From Diphasiastrum complanatum (lineage: Eukaryota > Streptophyta > Lycopodiopsida > Lycopodiales > Lycopodiaceae): a stretch of 64,000 nucleotides of DNA. The notes under the pieces were generated by a model. That model searched no databases and was not told where the DNA came from. It worked only from the letters and a program-made list of their open reading frames with translations. The position numbers and the translations under genes are program-made. Below, piece by piece: positions 1 to 10,190 of the stretch (position 1 is the stretch's first letter; each line of letters starts with the position of its first letter). The DNA is taken from the NCBI GenBank assembly GCA_029204225.1, contig CM055108.1:22182326-22246325 (forward strand), given 5' to 3'.

Positions 1-201
1 TGGTCAAATAGGAATGCACCAAATTATGAGCCAATAGAAGAGCTCCACACTCGACCTCCTCTAATTAATGTGACCTCAAAAGTAGTGTACACATACTTTG
101 GGCCTCTACATACATGTATGAACCTATCTCTAACTTTTATTTGGCCATAGGCCTACAAAATCTCAAGTTAGGAAAATACTACTAGTTGACAATTTTTCAC
201 A
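1..201 (-). repeat. Partial 3' LTR of the young Copia element
   Basis: This is identical by eye to 5209-5409, at a constant offset of 5208 and with no gaps. The + strand end reads TTTTTCACA, the complement of the TGTGAAAAA start seen at the other LTR edge. The stop codon of the polyprotein falls across the LTR boundary. Confidence 0.92.
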
Positions 202-3200
202 CTCCCTCTTCAACTAGTTTTAGCATAGATTTAGAAAGTACACCAAGACTTGTTCTATGCTTGAAAAATAAGTCCTTTCCCAATGCTTTGGTAAAGATAT
301 CAGCCACACATTCCTTTGATGGGACATGTTCAAGCTTGATCTCTTTTGCCAACACTTGTTCTCTCACAAAATGGTAAGCCACCTCGATATGTTTGCTCCT
401 TGCATGGAAAACCGGATTGCTTGCTAGACTTTGGGCTGAAAGGTTGTCACAAAAGATGATTGGACTCTCTGAAAAATCCAGCAAATGAAGCTCCATAATC
501 ATCCTCTTGATCCACACCATCTCCTTTGTGCATGATGTCAAAGCTTTGTACTCGGCCTCACTAGAAGAAAGTGATATAGTTGCTTGTTTCTTCGACATCC
601 ATGAGATAGCTCCATCACCTATGAAAATAGCATGTGCATTTATGGATTTTCTATCCATAAGGTCTCCTGCAAAATCTGAATCTGAAAAACCAAATAAGTT
701 AGGTGATGAGCCTCTATAAACAATGCCAAAATCTTTTGTTCCCGAGATGTATCTCAAGATCCTCTTTCCTAGTTTCCAATGTTCTATGCTAGGATCTTGC
801 ATGAATTGGCTTAATCTACCAACACAATAAGATAAATCAGGTCTTGTGATGGTTAGATATATAAGAGAACCTATTAGCTTCCTATAGAGAGTAATGTCCT
901 CGAAGGATCTTTCATTACCTCTTATAGTTAGCTTTACATGTGATTCCATAGGTGTATCAATAGGATTTGCATCTACCATATGAAATCTATTGAGAATAGA
1001 AATAGCATACTTCTCTTGTGAAATAAAAGTGATTTGAGAAGTTCTAATTACTTCTATTCCTAAGATATAGCTCAAAAGACCAAGATCATGCACTTCAAAT
1101 TCCTTTTTTAGTGCTTTCTTGATATCTTCTATATCTTCCTTGTTCCCTCCACTTAAAATAATGTCATCCACATAAATTAGAAGGATTGTAACATCATTAG
1201 CACTAATTCTAAAGTAAAGTGAATGATCATACTCACTCATAGTGAAGTTTTGAGAAAGTAGAAAAGAGTTAAGCCTAGCATACCAACTCCTTGGTGCTTG
1301 CTTAAGACCATACAAACTTTTTTGTAGAAAACACACATGATTAGGCTTGCTATGAGAAACATAGCTCTCGGGTTGCTCCATGTAGACTTCCTCTTCAAGA
1401 TCACCATTCAAGAAAGCATTAGAAATGTCTAATTGCCAAAGATCCCATCCATAAAGAGTTGCAAGGGAAATGATTACTCTTATGCTCACCATCTTTGCCA
1501 CGGGTGCAAAGGTTTCCTCATAGTCAATGCCATGCTCTTGAGCATAACCTTTAGCCACCAACCTTGCCTTCAACTTGTTGATAGATCCATCTTGATTTGT
1601 CTTTACCTTGAAGATCCATTTGCATCCAATTGCACTTTTGCCCTTTGGAAGCTCCACCAATCTCCATGTGTTGTTCTTCATAAGTGCTTCAAACTCAAGA
1701 TCCATTGCTTGGATCCATTCCTCTTCTTGCCTTGCTTCATCTACACATGAAGGTACATCAAAAGAAGTTAGGAAAGCATAGTTGGATCCATCCACCACTT
1801 GCTTACCTTTGCCATCATAAGTGAGCCTTGAGGGTTTCACTTTATGCCTTGGAGTTCTCCTTGGAATTTGACTTGAAGAGGCTTCTTCAACATCCACATT
1901 CAATGTGTCATCAACTCCATTGTCATCAAGCACATTAGTTGCAACAACACCATCATCACTTGAAACAACTTTTGGAATGTTACCTTCATCAAAAATGACA
2001 TCCCTACTTGTGAACACTTTCTTGATTGAAGGAACATAAATCCTATATGCTTTGCTTACTTCACTATAACCAACAAAAATGCCTTTTCTTGAAGATGGAT
2101 CCTCCTTAGTTCTATCATCAAGAGTAATGTTGAAGTAGCAAATGCATCCAAAAGTTCTTAGAAACTTGACATTAGGCTTCGTACCAAACAAAGCTTCAAA
2201 AGGGGTTTTTCCTTCCAATACAACACTTGGCCATCTATTGCATAGGAAATTTGCACACAACAAAGCATCACTCCAAAAAGGTTTAGGAAGATTAGCATTC
2301 AATCTCATTGCCTTTGCACTCTCACACAAGGTTCTATTCTTCCTCTCGGCCACTCCATTTTGTTGTGGTGTTCTTGGACATGTGTACTCCCTCTTGATCC
2401 CATGCTCATCGCAAAAGGCTTTGAATTTGTTAGAAATGTATTCACCACCATTGTCGCTCCTCAAGCATTTGATTTTGGTTGTAAATTGAGTCTCAATAGC
2501 AACTTTGAACTTGACAAACACATCAAACACCTCATCCTTGCTCTTTAGTAGATAAACCCAACAAAATCTACTAAAATCATCAATGAAAGTTACATACATC
2601 TTAGCACCTCCATTGCTAATTGTAGTAACACCATGAATATCCGAATGCAAGAGAGAAAAAGGCATCTTAGATCTAGATATAGATCTAGTATATGGCAATC
2701 TATGTGATTTAGACAAAGCACATTCTTCACAAACATGATTCAAGCAAGTAAGAGACTTGGGAAGTCCCCTTACTACCTCCTTTTTGGCTATTACCTCCAA
2801 GGCCTTGTAGTTGAGATGTCCCATCCTTTTATGCCATACCTCTTGAATTGACATTTGTTCATTTGCCATGCATCCAACTTGGTTAGCAACAACACATGCA
2901 TCAAGCTTGAACAATTTCCCTTGCCTTTTCCCTTTTGCAATGATACTACACCCCTTTTTGATCAAGCAAGCATCACCATCAAACTCAACTTTGAATCCTT
3001 TGTCAAGCATTTGGCTTACACTAAGTAAGTTCTTGGTAATGGATGGAATGAGCAAAACATCTTTCAATTCTATATTCCTATTTGTAGAAAGTGAAATAGG
3101 AATTGTGCCAATCCCCTTGATTGCACACTCACCATCATTTGCGGTATAGATTACCTTCCTACCACCATCAAATGCCATTAAAGATGAAAAATACTCTTTA

Positions 3201-4147
3201 TGATATGTCATATGAGAAGTGGCTCCACTATCAATCCACCAAGGATCAATGTCTCCATGATTAGCCAACAAGCAAGATGACATAACAAAAGCATCATTTG
3301 AAAGAAGCTCATCCCCACCCTCATCAATAGTTAGATTGGTTTGCTTTTCCCCTTGATCCCTCTTTTTCTTAAAACAATCACTAGCAAAATGCCCTTTGAC
3401 TCCACAATAGAAACATTTTAGCTTAGATCTATCCTTCTTTTTGCCAAAAGTAGAGTGCTCACCTTGGTCTTGCCCTTTAGACCAATTGCTTTTACCTTTG
3501 CCCTTGAACTTGCCTTTAGAGAACATTGCCTCCTCTTCTCCTCCTTGAGATGTAGAAGATGCTCCCACTCTTGCTTGCAACCTGAATTCTTCAGCCAACA
3601 AGACCTCTTGCAAGTCTCCAACACTTGGTAAACATTTTTGGATAGCATAACTTTGAACAAGATTAGCATGATCATCCAACAAGCCATTGAGAATCACTTG
3701 AACAAGCTCCTCATTATTTATGCCATCATTAATGCATGCTAACTCATCATTCAATGCTTTAACTCTCAAAACAAAAGCATGTCCATTCTCACTCTTCTTT
3801 TGCATACAAGAAAAGATTTGCCTTCTTAAAGTCAACACTCTAGAAGTAGACTTGGATTCATAAACCTTCTTCAAGGCTTCCCAAGCTTCACTAGATGATG
3901 TGCACTTACCAACCTCTTTGATAAGCTCATTTGTCACATTCATCTTGATCATGTGAAGGGCTTTCTTTGCCCTCTTGTCATACCTCAATTGTTCTTGAGG
4001 TGCCAAAGGTCTCTCCTCCACACCTACAACAATATCCATCAACTCATTCATCTCAAGCAAAGACTCCATCCTTACTTTCCAAGTAGAATAGTTGAGGGAG
4101 GTAAGCCTATCATTGCTTTCCAACATGTAGCCTCCATTTGTAGCCAT
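197..4147 (-). CDS. Copia gag-pol polyprotein, 1316 residues, uninterrupted
   Basis: One open frame encodes the whole Copia polyprotein. Parts in order: a UBN2-type Gag (roughly residues 1-230), a CCHC zinc knuckle (about 245-260), an aspartic protease (about 300-390), a GAG-pre-integrase region and integrase core (about 430-680), a reverse transcriptase (about 850-1100) and RNase H (about 1180-1310). The length is usual for plant Copia elements. It would direct packaging, reverse transcription and integration of its own RNA. The start used is the first ATG of the frame, about 600 bases after the primer site. A fragment of a related Gag lies at 50722-51850. Confidence 0.93.
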   Translation of the reverse strand: MATNGGYMLESNDRLTSLNYSTWKVRMESLLEMNELMDIVVGVEERPLAPQEQLRYDKRAKKALHMIKMNVTNELIKEVGKCTSSSEAWEALKKVYESKSTSRVLTLRRQIFSCMQKKSENGHAFVLRVKALNDELACINDGINNEELVQVILNGLLDDHANLVQSYAIQKCLPSVGDLQEVLLAEEFRLQARVGASSTSQGGEEEAMFSKGKFKGKGKSNWSKGQDQGEHSTFGKKKDRSKLKCFYCGVKGHFASDCFKKKRDQGEKQTNLTIDEGGDELLSNDAFVMSSCLLANHGDIDPWWIDSGATSHMTYHKEYFSSLMAFDGGRKVIYTANDGECAIKGIGTIPISLSTNRNIELKDVLLIPSITKNLLSVSQMLDKGFKVEFDGDACLIKKGCSIIAKGKRQGKLFKLDACVVANQVGCMANEQMSIQEVWHKRMGHLNYKALEVIAKKEVVRGLPKSLTCLNHVCEECALSKSHRLPYTRSISRSKMPFSLLHSDIHGVTTISNGGAKMYVTFIDDFSRFCWVYLLKSKDEVFDVFVKFKVAIETQFTTKIKCLRSDNGGEYISNKFKAFCDEHGIKREYTCPRTPQQNGVAERKNRTLCESAKAMRLNANLPKPFWSDALLCANFLCNRWPSVVLEGKTPFEALFGTKPNVKFLRTFGCICYFNITLDDRTKEDPSSRKGIFVGYSEVSKAYRIYVPSIKKVFTSRDVIFDEGNIPKVVSSDDGVVATNVLDDNGVDDTLNVDVEEASSSQIPRRTPRHKVKPSRLTYDGKGKQVVDGSNYAFLTSFDVPSCVDEARQEEEWIQAMDLEFEALMKNNTWRLVELPKGKSAIGCKWIFKVKTNQDGSINKLKARLVAKGYAQEHGIDYEETFAPVAKMVSIRVIISLATLYGWDLWQLDISNAFLNGDLEEEVYMEQPESYVSHSKPNHVCFLQKSLYGLKQAPRSWYARLNSFLLSQNFTMSEYDHSLYFRISANDVTILLIYVDDIILSGGNKEDIEDIKKALKKEFEVHDLGLLSYILGIEVIRTSQITFISQEKYAISILNRFHMVDANPIDTPMESHVKLTIRGNERSFEDITLYRKLIGSLIYLTITRPDLSYCVGRLSQFMQDPSIEHWKLGKRILRYISGTKDFGIVYRGSSPNLFGFSDSDFAGDLMDRKSINAHAIFIGDGAISWMSKKQATISLSSSEAEYKALTSCTKEMVWIKRMIMELHLLDFSESPIIFCDNLSAQSLASNPVFHARSKHIEVAYHFVREQVLAKEIKLEHVPSKECVADIFTKALGKDLFFKHRTSLGVLSKSMLKLVEEGV

Positions 4148-4744
4148 GTTGCAATGATTGATCTCTGATCTTTGACCTGTTCCAATGCACTAAGCACTCT
4201 CTTGAATCAACAAATGAAACACAAGAAGAAATCACAAAGATTTGGAACCTAAAACCTTACTTTTTCTCTCTTTTCCTCACTTTTTCCTTAATTTTAGCCA
4301 CTAGTTTTATGATTTCTTGATCAAACCAAGACCAAACCTCAATATACTTGCTTTTCCCTCACTCCTAAGATTGAAATACACTCTTGAATCATTCAGCAAA
4401 CTGAAAATCAGAGGGTTACATCAATTTTGAAGTTTTTGACATGAAGAAGCAAGAAATTGAATCAAAAAACTATATGCTAGAATGGAAAACTAATAGGATC
4501 TTGTTGGATCTTGCATCTCCCTCTTTCCAAAACAATTTTTGTCTCCTTATTCTGATAAGTACAGAGGGAATTCGCCCTACTTCAATTGAAATGCATACAA
4601 ATGATGTTTTGATCACAAAGATCCAATTTCTACACATAAATCAACAAGATTTTTAGCTAGAAACTTGATTGGAATGCTACAAAAGCAAACTCGCCCACAA
4701 ATCTCTTCTAAATCTGGCAAAACCTGCACATTTGGCCGTCTAAT
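4148..4744 (-). other. Untranslated leader of the young Copia element
   Basis: About 600 bases lie between the primer site and the gag start codon. I see no conserved coding frame in it. It is the usual position for the leader and packaging region of a Copia element. Confidence 0.6.
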
Positions 4745-4756
4745 GCTCTGATACCA
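4745..4756 (-). other. Primer binding site, initiator tRNA-Met type
   Basis: The minus strand reads TGGTATCAGAGC directly beside the LTR edge at 4757. This is the standard plant Copia primer site complementary to the 3' end of initiator tRNA-Met. The same word marks other Copia pieces at 50507-50518 and, in altered form, at 10871. Confidence 0.93.
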
Positions 4757-5409
4757 TGTGAAAAACTCAGATCCAAAAGATGCTAAAGTTTCATAAAGAT
4801 CTTGGCCATGGAAGTTATGCACATCTAGATTGAAAAAATGATAGAAATTGTGATGTTAAGCATACTAAACATCAACTAAACATCAAAATCTGATCATAAG
4901 CTTCCACAAACAGAAACTTGCTGTCCCTGTCCGTACTTCAGAGCCTACAACTTGCATTTCACACGTGTGAAGCCATAGCAACAAAGAAATCACAATTCTA
5001 GTGGCTAGAATGCAAGATATGAACAAAAAAGTGAGAGAGAAGAAGATGGACCTTCAAAGAGCATAACATTCATTCAATAGAATGAAAATGAGATGTGTAC
5101 ATACTCGTGGAGATGGCTATTTATAGCAGCCATAGTGCCTCTTGGCCACTTGTCTTATGATAGGCTAAAATTGGGGTCCAATAGGATTCACCCATATACC
5201 TAGAAATTTGGTCAAATAGGAATGCACCAAATTATGAGCCAATAGAAGAGCTCCACACTCGACCTCCTCTAATTAATGTGACCTCAAAAGTAGTGTACAC
5301 ATACTTTGGGCCTCTACATACATGTATGAACCTATCTCTAACTTTTATTTGGCCATAGGCCTACAAAATCTCAAGTTAGGAAAATACTACTAGTTGACAA
5401 TTTTTCACA
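4757..5409 (-). repeat. 5' LTR of the young Copia element (653 bp)
   Basis: On the + strand it begins TGTGAAAAAC just after the primer site and ends TTTTTCACA, giving the TG...CA ends expected of an LTR and a 9-base inverted terminal match. The last 201 bases equal 1-201. It would carry the promoter and polyadenylation signal of the element. Confidence 0.92.
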
Positions 5410-5987
5410 CTTGGTACTCACTTTTTTGAAAATCATGTTTTCACATGTTTTGAGGCAAATTGTAAACTCCTCTTGAGATTAAGTGAAGCATCCAAAGTGG
5501 ACACTTACATCCTTGAGAGAGTAACTAGCCTAAAAAAGATCAAGATAGTCTTTGATATCAAGATTAGATCCATCATGGATATAGTTCATTGTATGTGGAC
5601 TAGTCAAGCTAGAAAGCATAATTTTGATAATCATCATTGTTTCACATCTTATGATCTTGATCTCCATGATCCTTATGAGGCTTGGAAGCCTCAGATTTCT
5701 CTATTTATGGTGCATCCATCATGCAAGTGGAACTTTCAAAGCAAAGATCATCATCAAGCATGGAGGAATCCCATGATCATAGTGGAATATTGGTGGAGCA
5801 CTCTTCAAAGGCAATGGCAAGAGATCTCTACCAAAGAGATTTTATCATGGATATGGTGAGGGTGCTGCTATGATGGATCCCTTGGCTGATCTTTGCTTCT
5901 TATGCATACCAAAGGATCCACTCAAAAAGATTTACAAACTTCTCAAGTGATCTAGTACCTTTCCAAGCTATTTTTTGAGGAGGAGTT
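5410..5987 (+). other. Unassigned stretch, probably the interior of an older LTR element
   Basis: This is the sequence the young Copia element landed in. A 128-codon open frame at 5473-5859 has no motif I recognise. A purine-rich tract (GAGGAGGAG near 5977) lies just before an LTR-like block that starts at 5988, which is how the 3' end of a + strand LTR element is arranged. That arrangement is the only support for the assignment. Confidence 0.3.
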
Positions 5988-6809
5988 TGATAAATTGGCA
6001 AAAATCTAGCTTGGTATTTTTTATGATAGAAGTTTGTAAGTGAATCTCACATGTGTGGAGGATGTTCCCACGTGTGGAGAATTGTAAAGTAAATCAAAAT
6101 GTTTGATATAGGGGTCTCATAGAATTTCATAGTCAAGCATTTAGGTGTAGGATGTTGATAGGGTCAAATTTGGCATAGATGGCAAATTATCCATTTCCAC
6201 TTGTAATGCCACTATTGAGCCAAAATAGAGTAGGAGGCCAAACTTGTGCCAATTAGATTGTAGACAAGTGTAATGCTTTTGTTTGATGAAGTTTAAGAGG
6301 TCCAATAGGATTTAGAGGTGGAACCATGTGTGGTCCAATAGGAATTTGAGGTGTGCTTGAATATAGTCCAATAGAATTAAGAGGTGCATGGATCAATGGT
6401 CCAATAGGATTAAGAGGTGGCAAAGTGTGATCCAATCATATTTAAGCATAGTGGTAGCTCATGAATCTACTAGTATCATTGTACTCCTCATTTGGATCTA
6501 ACTGATTTTGAGATTGAGTGGATTTTGAGTGTAAGTGATTTTCTAGTTTTCTCTCTCTACTCGAGAGCTATTGATGATTTTCTCTCTCTACTCGAGGAGA
6601 GCAACTTGTTTTTACTTACATTACTTTTGGAACACTTCCCACACGTGTGAGTGAGAGTTGGAAGTGATTGAATGCATGTAGTAGTGTGTTTTTGCCATAG
6701 GATCTAAGATTGATCTTGAATCTCAATCTAGTTTTGATCTTGGTGCATCTACACACCTTAGGAGATCACAAGTACATGTTGTGGACAATCCACACGTGTG
6801 AAATCAACA
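5988..6809 (+). repeat. LTR-like block with TG...CA ends
   Basis: It follows a purine tract and ends CACACGTGTGAAATCAACA at 6809. A diverged partial copy with the same ending lies at 7395-7733. Both copies share CTCTCTCTCTACTCGAG-type words and a 3' segment around GGAGATCA..GTACATGT. The block contains a local tandem repeat at 6299-6420. An alternative left edge is TGTTGATAGGG at 6153, which would pair with ATCAACA as an inverted terminus. I see no matching target duplication. Confidence 0.4.
6299..6420 (+). repeat. Degenerate tandem repeat around GGTCCAATAGGAT
   Basis: Four spaced copies of a word like GGTCCAATAGGATTTAGAGG occur at about 6299, 6339, 6366 and 6399, with spacings of roughly 27-40 bases. 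The same CCAATAGGAT core is also present in the young Copia LTR near 5179. Such repeats in an LTR are often part of the U3 promoter region, but that role is inferred. Confidence 0.6.
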
Positions 6810-7384
6810 CCTAATAGAATTTGGTAGACATTTGGTGCTTCTGGTAAGTCCATCACTATGAAAGTAATGACGAACTGTACTCCCGCAATTTTGACAGGTA
6901 TATCTTCCACCATTCCTCGTGGACGAATTGTCGTTTGATCAACTAGCTTAATAGCAAAACTAGCAGGCGTAATCTTTGTAAGGCCCCATTTTTCACATAG
7001 CTTTGTAGAAATCAGGTTAACTCTTGAACCTCCATCTATCACGGCTGCTTCTTTAGAAAATTGTCTATGCTGTATCAACAGAGTGATATTCTTTTGTTCA
7101 CTTTCCCAAGCGGCTCCAACATGGAGTACTTCGTTAGATTCTTCAAATCCAGCACAAAAAAGCGGCTCCTGATGGACTTCTGGTTCTTCTTGAGCTAACT
7201 TTTGCGCTAAGACTTCTTTTGCTTTTGGCACCAACTTCAGGAACTCTCCCAATAAAATACTGATCTTGCTAGACAAAATGTTCATGAGTAGTCCTGTATG
7301 CGGTGCTTCTGGTTCAGTCATCTTGAAGAGTTCTTCAAGATGATATAATTGATCATTCATAGATAGCTTGAGAGGTGGATTCAT
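6810..7384 (-). mobile_element. Gypsy fragment with an aspartic protease domain
   Basis: A minus-strand open stretch encodes a retropepsin-like domain: an IDGGSRVN active-site region and an ILLG region near the end. This is typical of Ty3/Gypsy protease. It is flanked by LTR-like blocks at 5988-6809 and 7395-7733. It is a broken fossil. The reverse transcriptase expected after it is absent here. Confidence 0.75.
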
Positions 7385-7394
7385 AACTCCAATT

Positions 7395-7733
7395 CAATTC
7401 AAAGTAGGAGGAGAGTCCATGGATCTATATATATGTGATGTACTCTCATTGAGAAGATGATGAAATTTGCGTGTAATGCAAATTTGGAGACTAAGCTTTT
7501 TGTGCCCTCTCTCTCTACTCGAGTTTGTACTTTCATTTTCTCTCTCTAGCCGAGTTGAGACATTTATTGTGCTTACTTTCATGTTTTGTTGATAGATCTT
7601 GCTTGTAACACAATAATATTTCTTGTATGATCAGCTTTCCTATTGTCAATCAATGCTAGTTTGATCTTTATGGTATTATTGGGCTTAGGAGATCAGTACA
7701 TGTGTAGGTCATCCCACACGTGTGAATTCAACA
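7395..7733 (+). repeat. Partial, diverged copy of the 5988-6809 LTR-like block
   Basis: It ends CACACGTGTGAATTCAACA, nearly the same as the end of the block at 6809, and shares the CTCTCTCTACTCGAG words and the GGAGATCAGTACATGT segment. It lies inside a Gypsy gag region: coding sequence related to gag starts just to its right. Confidence 0.45.
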
Positions 7734-9043
7734 ACTGGATCTGTTGATTCATTATATTTGGGTAGATCCAATCGGGGTGCTCTTCTAACAATAATTGGAT
7801 TGACTTCATGTGGAGCACCTCCAGGAGCAGCCATCTTCACAAATTTAGATCAAATAGATAATGAGATTGGATCTAGATTTTTCAAAAACTTTTCTCAAAT
7901 TAGATCTACTAGATCTATTCCACTTTTCAAGAATCTGATTCTATATGATGAAAAACTTTTCGAAATTTGATCAATTGATACTTCTCAAAAATGATAAATC
8001 TCTCAGAATCCAAATCAGAACATATCAGATTTGATCCAATTTTTTATAGAGACTTGTTCTAGAAAATCAGAGACTGAAAATAGGATTGGCGAAGGTTCAC
8101 TAGGCGAAGGTTGTCTCGGCGAAGATTCATCAGTGTTATTTTGGGAAAAAAAAAACTCTTTGAACACTTTTTTGGCAATTTCTAGGGAAATAACCTTCGC
8201 CAACCTCTCAGGTGAAGGATCTGACACAAATACAACTATGAAAAATTGGGCGAAGTTTTCAGACACAAGAAATTATAGTTTTTATAGTCCGGCGAGGGTA
8301 AAATTCAAGAATTTCTGTGATCTGATCAAGAAGAATATTTTTTGAGCTCAAAAATAGTATTTTATTATAAATAGAATGTTCTAGAATCTAGGCGAAGGTT
8401 CTGGCGAAGGTTCGAGAGTGATACTGATATTTTTGCAAAAAAGTGACTTTTTGACAAAAATATGACAATTTGACAACTAATTCTCTGAAAACCTTTCTAT
8501 TTTTGGTATTATTCTTCATCGACCTGGCAGTAGATAGATCTGAATCACACCTAAGCACAGTGAATCGAGTGAAGGTTCTTTTTCTGTATTTTTAGGGTTT
8601 TGACAATTTTTTGATGTTTTTTGAAGGTTTTTCTGATGTTTCTGGAAATCTGTTGGGAATTAATCTTCGCCCTTCAAACTGAAGGTTCTGTAAACAAAGT
8701 CGAAGGTGTCTGCAACTCGACGAAGGTATTCTGAAAGAGGGTAAAAAGTTATCAGTTTTGATGACGCTTTTTGCCTCTTTTTTGACCAAATCTGACAGAT
8801 TTGACCGATTTTTCTTATTTTCTCTGAAATCTCAGATTCAAATGGATCTTAAGATTGGTGATCTGAATAGCTTTCCATGTTTATTAATTAGATTAGATTT
8901 CAAACAAGCCAATCCACTCAAATCAAGCAAAATCAATCCCGAACTAACCCTAAAATGCAGATCTAACACTATTCATGCCACGACAAGATGCCTAATGCAA
9001 GCTAACCATCCAACAATCATGCTGCAAACTGAAAAATTGGCGT
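7734..9043 (-). mobile_element. Gypsy leader and gag start
   Basis: Reading the minus strand from the primer site at 9044-9068, about 1.2 kb of leader leads to an ATG at 7833. The short open stretch that follows starts MAAPGGAPHEVNP and reads like the beginning of a Gypsy Gag. The leader is peppered with the + strand word GGCGAAGGTTC and variants (about 8091, 8104, 8391, 8402, 8570 and 8690-8725). A similar leader with GCGAGAGTTC words occurs at the right edge of the window. The element is broken. Confidence 0.5.
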
Positions 9044-9068
9044 AGCTCCCCGGCAACGGCGCCAAAAT
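9044..9068 (-). other. Primer binding site, tRNA-Asp type (Gypsy)
   Basis: The minus strand reads TGGCGCCGTTGCCGGGGAG close to the LTR edge at 9069. This word is well known as the tRNA-Asp primer site of several plant Gypsy lineages. It fixes the strand and the LTR edge. Confidence 0.8.
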
Positions 9069-9545
9069 TGTAGTGGGTTTCTTTCCTTGCCTAACCTGAA
9101 TCCAAGATCTAGTCAATCTATCATCAAAGAGATGGAGTTAGTTGTCACGCGTAGGTTCTTTCCCATGAGAGCGATAGTTTAGTTCAGATTTCAACATGAA
9201 TGGAGGATTCACATCTATCTCTACATCCATTTTCCCTACTCTTTAACACTACACATCCCTTAACACTACACATCCACAACATAGATAGCTTACTCTTTCT
9301 CTCTCTCCCTTTCTCTTTCATAAAAAAGTATAATAACATACAATCCCAATAACACTCAGATCCAACAATCAGCAAAATCCAAATAAGCATGGGAGATGGA
9401 GGAAAAGTGATAGAGAGCAAGGACATTCATCAATCCATTTATGAAGAGAACCAATCTGCTTTATTGAAATGAGGAAATGAACAAGAGGAGCAACTCGAGT
9501 TGGTCCCTTCTTATAGTAGAGAGACCGAGAAAGAATCTCCCTGAG
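9069..9545 (-). repeat. Gypsy LTR lying between pol end and primer site
   Basis: The left edge (TGTAGTGGG on the + strand) abuts the primer site. The right edge is approximate, placed just left of the pol coding end and a purine-rich stretch. A TATA-like word on the minus strand lies near 9505-9512. With pol sequence on one side and a primer site on the other, one LTR serves two copies. Confidence 0.6.
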
Positions 9546-9556
9546 TTTTCCTCCTG

Positions 9557-10190
9557 TTACTAGGAATCATCATCGTGCGTACATCCCATCCATTGAACCA
9601 GATGCTCGGTAACTATACGATTTCTCAATTGTTTAGTTCTTGTATCCGAGATCTTTTCAGGTTCAAGTTGAGATACACTCGATGATTCATCCAATAGGTC
9701 CAATTGATCTCCACATCCAAGATGTTCTCCTTTACGCAGACTCTTCTTGAGACAACTTACATGAAATATGGGATGCACTTGAGATCCTTCCGAGAGTTTC
9801 AATTGGTAAGCTAAGAAACCGACCTTTTTCAAGATCTAATATAATCCTCCATATCTAGGGGATAATTTGTAATGTTAGCCGATACACATTACACTAGAAT
9901 CCTTCGGGATTTTCAAAAATACCCAATCCCCCACTTGGAAGTCTCTCGGTGATCTTTTTAGATTTGCATAATGTCGGTCCCTATCCTGGGCATACTGGAC
10001 ATTTTCACATGCAATCTGTAGCATTTCCTACATGTCAATAGGAAATCTGCTACCTTCTGAAATTTGATCACCCGAATCTCTACCGTAATGAGTGATATAG
10101 GCTCAAAACAATACATAAGCACGAACGGGCTATAACCGGTAGCCGAATGTTTATAATAACTCAATCTCCATCAAGGATAATTTCCTCTCC
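9557..10190 (-). mobile_element. Gypsy pol 3' end (integrase C-terminal region and chromodomain-like tail)
   Basis: Minus-strand stretches resemble the end of Ty3/Gypsy pol: a YSPFVLMYGFEP-like integrase region near 10080-10160, a DFQVGDWV-like segment near 9930-9960, a HPIFHVSCLKK segment near 9740-9770 and a VTEHLVQWMG chromodomain-like tail ending near 9560. Reverse transcriptase and RNase H are missing. It is a fossil with several breaks. Confidence 0.75.

Larger units (their letters stand above)
1..5409 (-). mobile_element. Young Ty1/Copia LTR retrotransposon, left end cut by window
   Basis: Seen: a minus-strand element with its 5' LTR at 4757-5409, a tRNA-Met type primer site at 4745-4756, one long gag-pol frame at 197-4147, a purine tract complementary to 202-211, and the first 201 bases of the 3' LTR at 1-201. 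Bases 1-201 match 5209-5409 without a visible difference, so insertion is very recent. The left part of the 3' LTR lies outside the window, so a target duplication cannot be tested. The element looks whole in what is visible, with no breaks noticed. It sits in an older LTR-like mosaic that resumes at 5410. Family assignment rests on the domain order protease, integrase, reverse transcriptase, RNase H, which is the Copia order. Confidence 0.93.

Noticed and set aside
4745-4756. tRNA-like words (also at 9044-9068 and 50507-50518), considered as tRNA genes
   Set aside because: Only the 3' terminal complement is present, always beside an LTR edge. They are primer sites, not tRNA genes.
5473-5859. 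A 128-codon + strand frame, considered as a host gene
   Set aside because: It lies inside LTR-element sequence, has no recognisable motif and is cut off from any promoter by the young Copia insertion.
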